A DNA stretch of 8,371 bases from positions 1 through 8,371 of the forward strand of contig CAKSEM010000059.1 in NCBI GenBank assembly GCA_934446485.1, given 5' to 3'. Positions 6,276 to 8,371 of the stretch are shown here, in pieces. A program made the translations under genes and the position numbers. Within the stretch, counting starts at the first letter, position 1. Each line of letters begins with the position of its first letter. A model generated the notes under the pieces. That model did not search any database. It was not told the DNA's origin and saw only the letters and a program-made list of their open reading frames with translations. This DNA is from an uncultured Eubacteriales bacterium. GTDB lineage: Bacteria; Bacillota; Clostridia; Oscillospirales; CAG-272.

Positions 6276-8371
6276 ATGGATCGTATCACAGGACTTGACT
6301 ACAAGATCCGCGAGATGGCGGGCAGAATACGCGAGCTTCGCGAGATTGAGGGACTCACTTGTGAGGATATGGCGAAGAAGACCGATGTTACCCCCGATGA
6401 GTACCTCAGATGCGAGGAGGGCGTGAGCGACCTGAACTTTGCGTTTATCTATCGCTGCGCGCTTGCACTCGGCGTGAACGTTACGGATATTATCGAGGGC
6501 TACAGCCCGACGCTCCGTTCATACACGCTGACGAGGCTCGGCACGGGGCAGGAGATCGGCAAGGCTCACGGAATGACGTACTACAATATGGCATATGCTT
6601 TTAAGAATCGCATAGCCGAGCCGCTCTACGTTATAAGCAAGTACGACCCTGAGGCTCAGACCCGCGATATTGAGCTTACGACACATGCGGGGCAGGAGTG
6701 CGACCTCGTCATCGAGGGACAGCTCACTGTTCAGATAGGAGAGCACCGTGAAACTCTCGGCCCCGGCGACTCCATCTATTACGACAGCTCCATGCCGCAC
6801 GGGATGATAGCAACGGGAGGTACCGATTGCGTGTTTTACGCGATCGTTCTGAACCCGACAGGCGAGCCGATCCCCGAGCTTGTGCCCGATAAGGCGCTTC
6901 CAGAGGTGAGCCCCAGAGATTCTGTTGACGACAGCCAGAGAGAATATCACCGCTTTATAGATGTTACGGAAGACGAAAACGGTACGCCGACATCTATCAC
7001 ATTCAAAAATACCGAGCATTTTAACTTTGCATTCGATATCATCGATGCAGTTGCAAAGCGCACGCCGGATCAGCTTGCCATGCTCCATATTTCGCAGGAT
7101 AAGACGGAGAGACGATTTACATTCCGAGACATGAAGCGCCTTTCATGCAGGTGTGCGAACTATTTCAAGTCGCTCGGGATCCGCCGCGGGGACCGCGTAA
7201 TGCTCGTTTTGAAACGACACTACCAATTCTGGCCGGCGATACTCGGTCTTAACCGTCTCGGTGCCGTAGCGATACCTGCGACGAGTCAGCTTCAGGCACA
7301 CGATTTTGAGTATCGTTTCCATGCTGCGGGAGTGTCTGCTATAATCTGCACGTCGGACGGCGACACGGCACACCAGGTAGATATCGCGTGCGAGAGCTGT
7401 CCTGAGCTGAAATACCGCTTGATAGTCGGCGGTGAGCGCGAGGGATGGCGCCCGTTCGATGATGAGTACCCGCTGTACAGTACGCACTACAAGCGGACGG
7501 CGGATGCACCGGGTGGTGACGACCTCATGCTGATGTTCTTCACCTCCGGCACATCGGGATATCCGAAGCTTGCCGCACACAACTATAAATATGCACTCGG
7601 TCACTTCCATACGGCGAAATACTGGCATCGCGCACGTCCGGACGGACTCCACTTTACGATATCCGATACCGGATGGGCGAAGGCTATGTGGGGGAAGCTC
7701 TACGGACAGTGGCTCTGCGAGGCTCCGACATTTGTTTACGATTTCGACCGTTTTGATGCAGCGGATATACTTCCGATGTTCAAGAAGTACGGCATAACGA
7801 CCTTCTGCGCACCGCCGACTATGCTGCGCATGATGATAAAGCAGGATATATCAAAATATGACCTCTCGTCGGTCAAACACATGACTACGGCGGGTGAAGC
7901 ACTGAATCCCGAGGTATACCGTCGGTTTGAAGAGGCAACGGGACTTCAGATCCTTGAGGGATTCGGTCAGTCGGAGAGCACTATGATAATCGGAAATCTT
8001 GTCGGAGCACCGCATAAGATCGGTTCTATGGGCCGTCCGGCGCCAATATACAAGGTTGACATAGTCGATCCGAGCGGACGCAGCGTACCGGTCGGAGAGA
8101 CCGGTGAGATCGTCGTCGATGTCAGAAACGGTGCACCGTGCGGACTGTTTACCGGCTACTACGGCGACCCTGAGCGCACTGCGGAGGTCTGGCACGACGG
8201 CTACTACCATACAGGGGATTCCGCATGGCGTGACGAGGACGGCTTCTTCTGGTACGTCGGACGCGTTGACGACGTTATCAAGTCGTCTGGCTACCGCATA
8301 GGACCCTTTGAGATCGAAAGCGTCATAATGGAGCTCCCGTACGTGCTTGAGTGCGGCGTGTCCGCCGCTCC
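6276..8371 (+). CDS. HTH-cupin-acyl-CoA synthetase fusion, copy 2 (3' end missing)
   Basis: An open frame of 698 codons running off the right edge, colinear with copy 1; about 65 residues including the A10 catalytic lysine should lie outside. The start at 6276 has AAGGA (6264-6268) 7 nt upstream. Domains: XRE helix-turn-helix (about 11-74), cupin (about 118-193; His137, Glu141, His175 kept, first motif His replaced by Thr135), ANL synthetase from about 252 with P-loop FFTSGTSGYPK (421-431), TAGEALNP (538-545), EGFGQSE (561-567), YHTGD (644-648) and GRVDDVIKSSGYRIGP (662-677). The HTH-cupin part differs much more from copy 1 than the synthetase does. Differences close to catalytic motifs (DTGWAKAMW against DTGWGKALW; EGFGQSESTMIIGN against EGFGQTELTLTIAN) could shift acyl specificity. 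The Val T-box suggests isobutyrate or another valine-linked acid as substrate (inference). Confidence 0.92.
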   Translation, partial: MDRITGLDYKIREMAGRIRELREIEGLTCEDMAKKTDVTPDEYLRCEEGVSDLNFAFIYRCALALGVNVTDIIEGYSPTLRSYTLTRLGTGQEIGKAHGMTYYNMAYAFKNRIAEPLYVISKYDPEAQTRDIELTTHAGQECDLVIEGQLTVQIGEHRETLGPGDSIYYDSSMPHGMIATGGTDCVFYAIVLNPTGEPIPELVPDKALPEVSPRDSVDDSQREYHRFIDVTEDENGTPTSITFKNTEHFNFAFDIIDAVAKRTPDQLAMLHISQDKTERRFTFRDMKRLSCRCANYFKSLGIRRGDRVMLVLKRHYQFWPAILGLNRLGAVAIPATSQLQAHDFEYRFHAAGVSAIICTSDGDTAHQVDIACESCPELKYRLIVGGEREGWRPFDDEYPLYSTHYKRTADAPGGDDLMLMFFTSGTSGYPKLAAHNYKYALGHFHTAKYWHRARPDGLHFTISDTGWAKAMWGKLYGQWLCEAPTFVYDFDRFDAADILPMFKKYGITTFCAPPTMLRMMIKQDISKYDLSSVKHMTTAGEALNPEVYRRFEEATGLQILEGFGQSESTMIIGNLVGAPHKIGSMGRPAPIYKVDIVDPSGRSVPVGETGEIVVDVRNGAPCGLFTGYYGDPERTAEVWHDGYYHTGDSAWRDEDGFFWYVGRVDDVIKSSGYRIGPFEIESVIMELPYVLECGVSAA
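8295..8371 (+). repeat. segment identical to 5618-5694 in copy 1
   Basis: This is the copy-2 side of the 77-base perfect match; it begins at the CGC codon of the hinge motif and is still identical at the window edge. A second identical run of 47 bases is 7764-7810 against 5087-5133. Confidence 0.85.

Noticed and set aside
6519..7652. Long minus-strand open frames (189 and 169 codons) opposite copy 2, with counterparts opposite copy 1.
   Set aside because: They mirror the codon structure of the synthetase genes on the other strand; no start signals or protein motifs.
3620..8371. Reading the ANL domains as NRPS adenylation modules.
   Set aside because: Copy 1 ends directly after the A10 motif with no carrier or condensation domain, so a stand-alone acyl-CoA synthetase fits better.

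Overview
The window most likely comes from an anaerobic Firmicute of the Clostridia (a gut or rumen Oscillospiraceae/Ruminococcus-like genome is my best guess). The grounds are two T-box tRNA-sensing leaders, strong AGGAGG-type ribosome binding sites, canonical TTGACA/TATAAT promoters with 17-bp spacers, short intergenic gaps and moderate GC content. No rRNA, tRNA, CRISPR array, insertion sequence or phage gene is visible.

Layout. On the minus strand, positions 1-1172 hold a short operon: a sigma-A promoter, then smpB (trans-translation factor), then an alpha/beta hydrolase of the acetyl-esterase type that runs off the left edge. Divergently, from about 1248, a promoter carrying an operator-like palindrome drives a four-helix membrane protein with a cytoplasmic coiled coil and Sel1/TPR-like repeats, followed after 21 bp by a YfcE-like metallophosphoesterase.

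The right two thirds are the striking part. Two tandem, paralogous genes each have their own promoter, T-box leader with intrinsic terminator, and three-domain protein: XRE-type helix-turn-helix, cupin, then a complete ANL-family acyl-CoA synthetase (AMP-forming). Copy 1 is 756 residues; copy 2 is cut by the right edge after 698 residues. By position in the Stem I specifier loop, leader 1 reads ATC (Ile) and leader 2 reads GTA (Val). The first assignment is less certain than the second.

How the genes may work together (inference). Acyl-CoA synthetases controlled by uncharged tRNA-Ile and tRNA-Val would fit salvage of branched short-chain acids: 2-methylbutyrate to 2-methylbutyryl-CoA for isoleucine, and isobutyrate to isobutyryl-CoA for valine, by the reductive carboxylation route known from rumen anaerobes. 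The fused HTH-cupin could add substrate sensing. The 27-bp gap between copy 1 and the second promoter has no visible terminator, so the two units may also be read as a nested, doubly tRNA-gated transcript.
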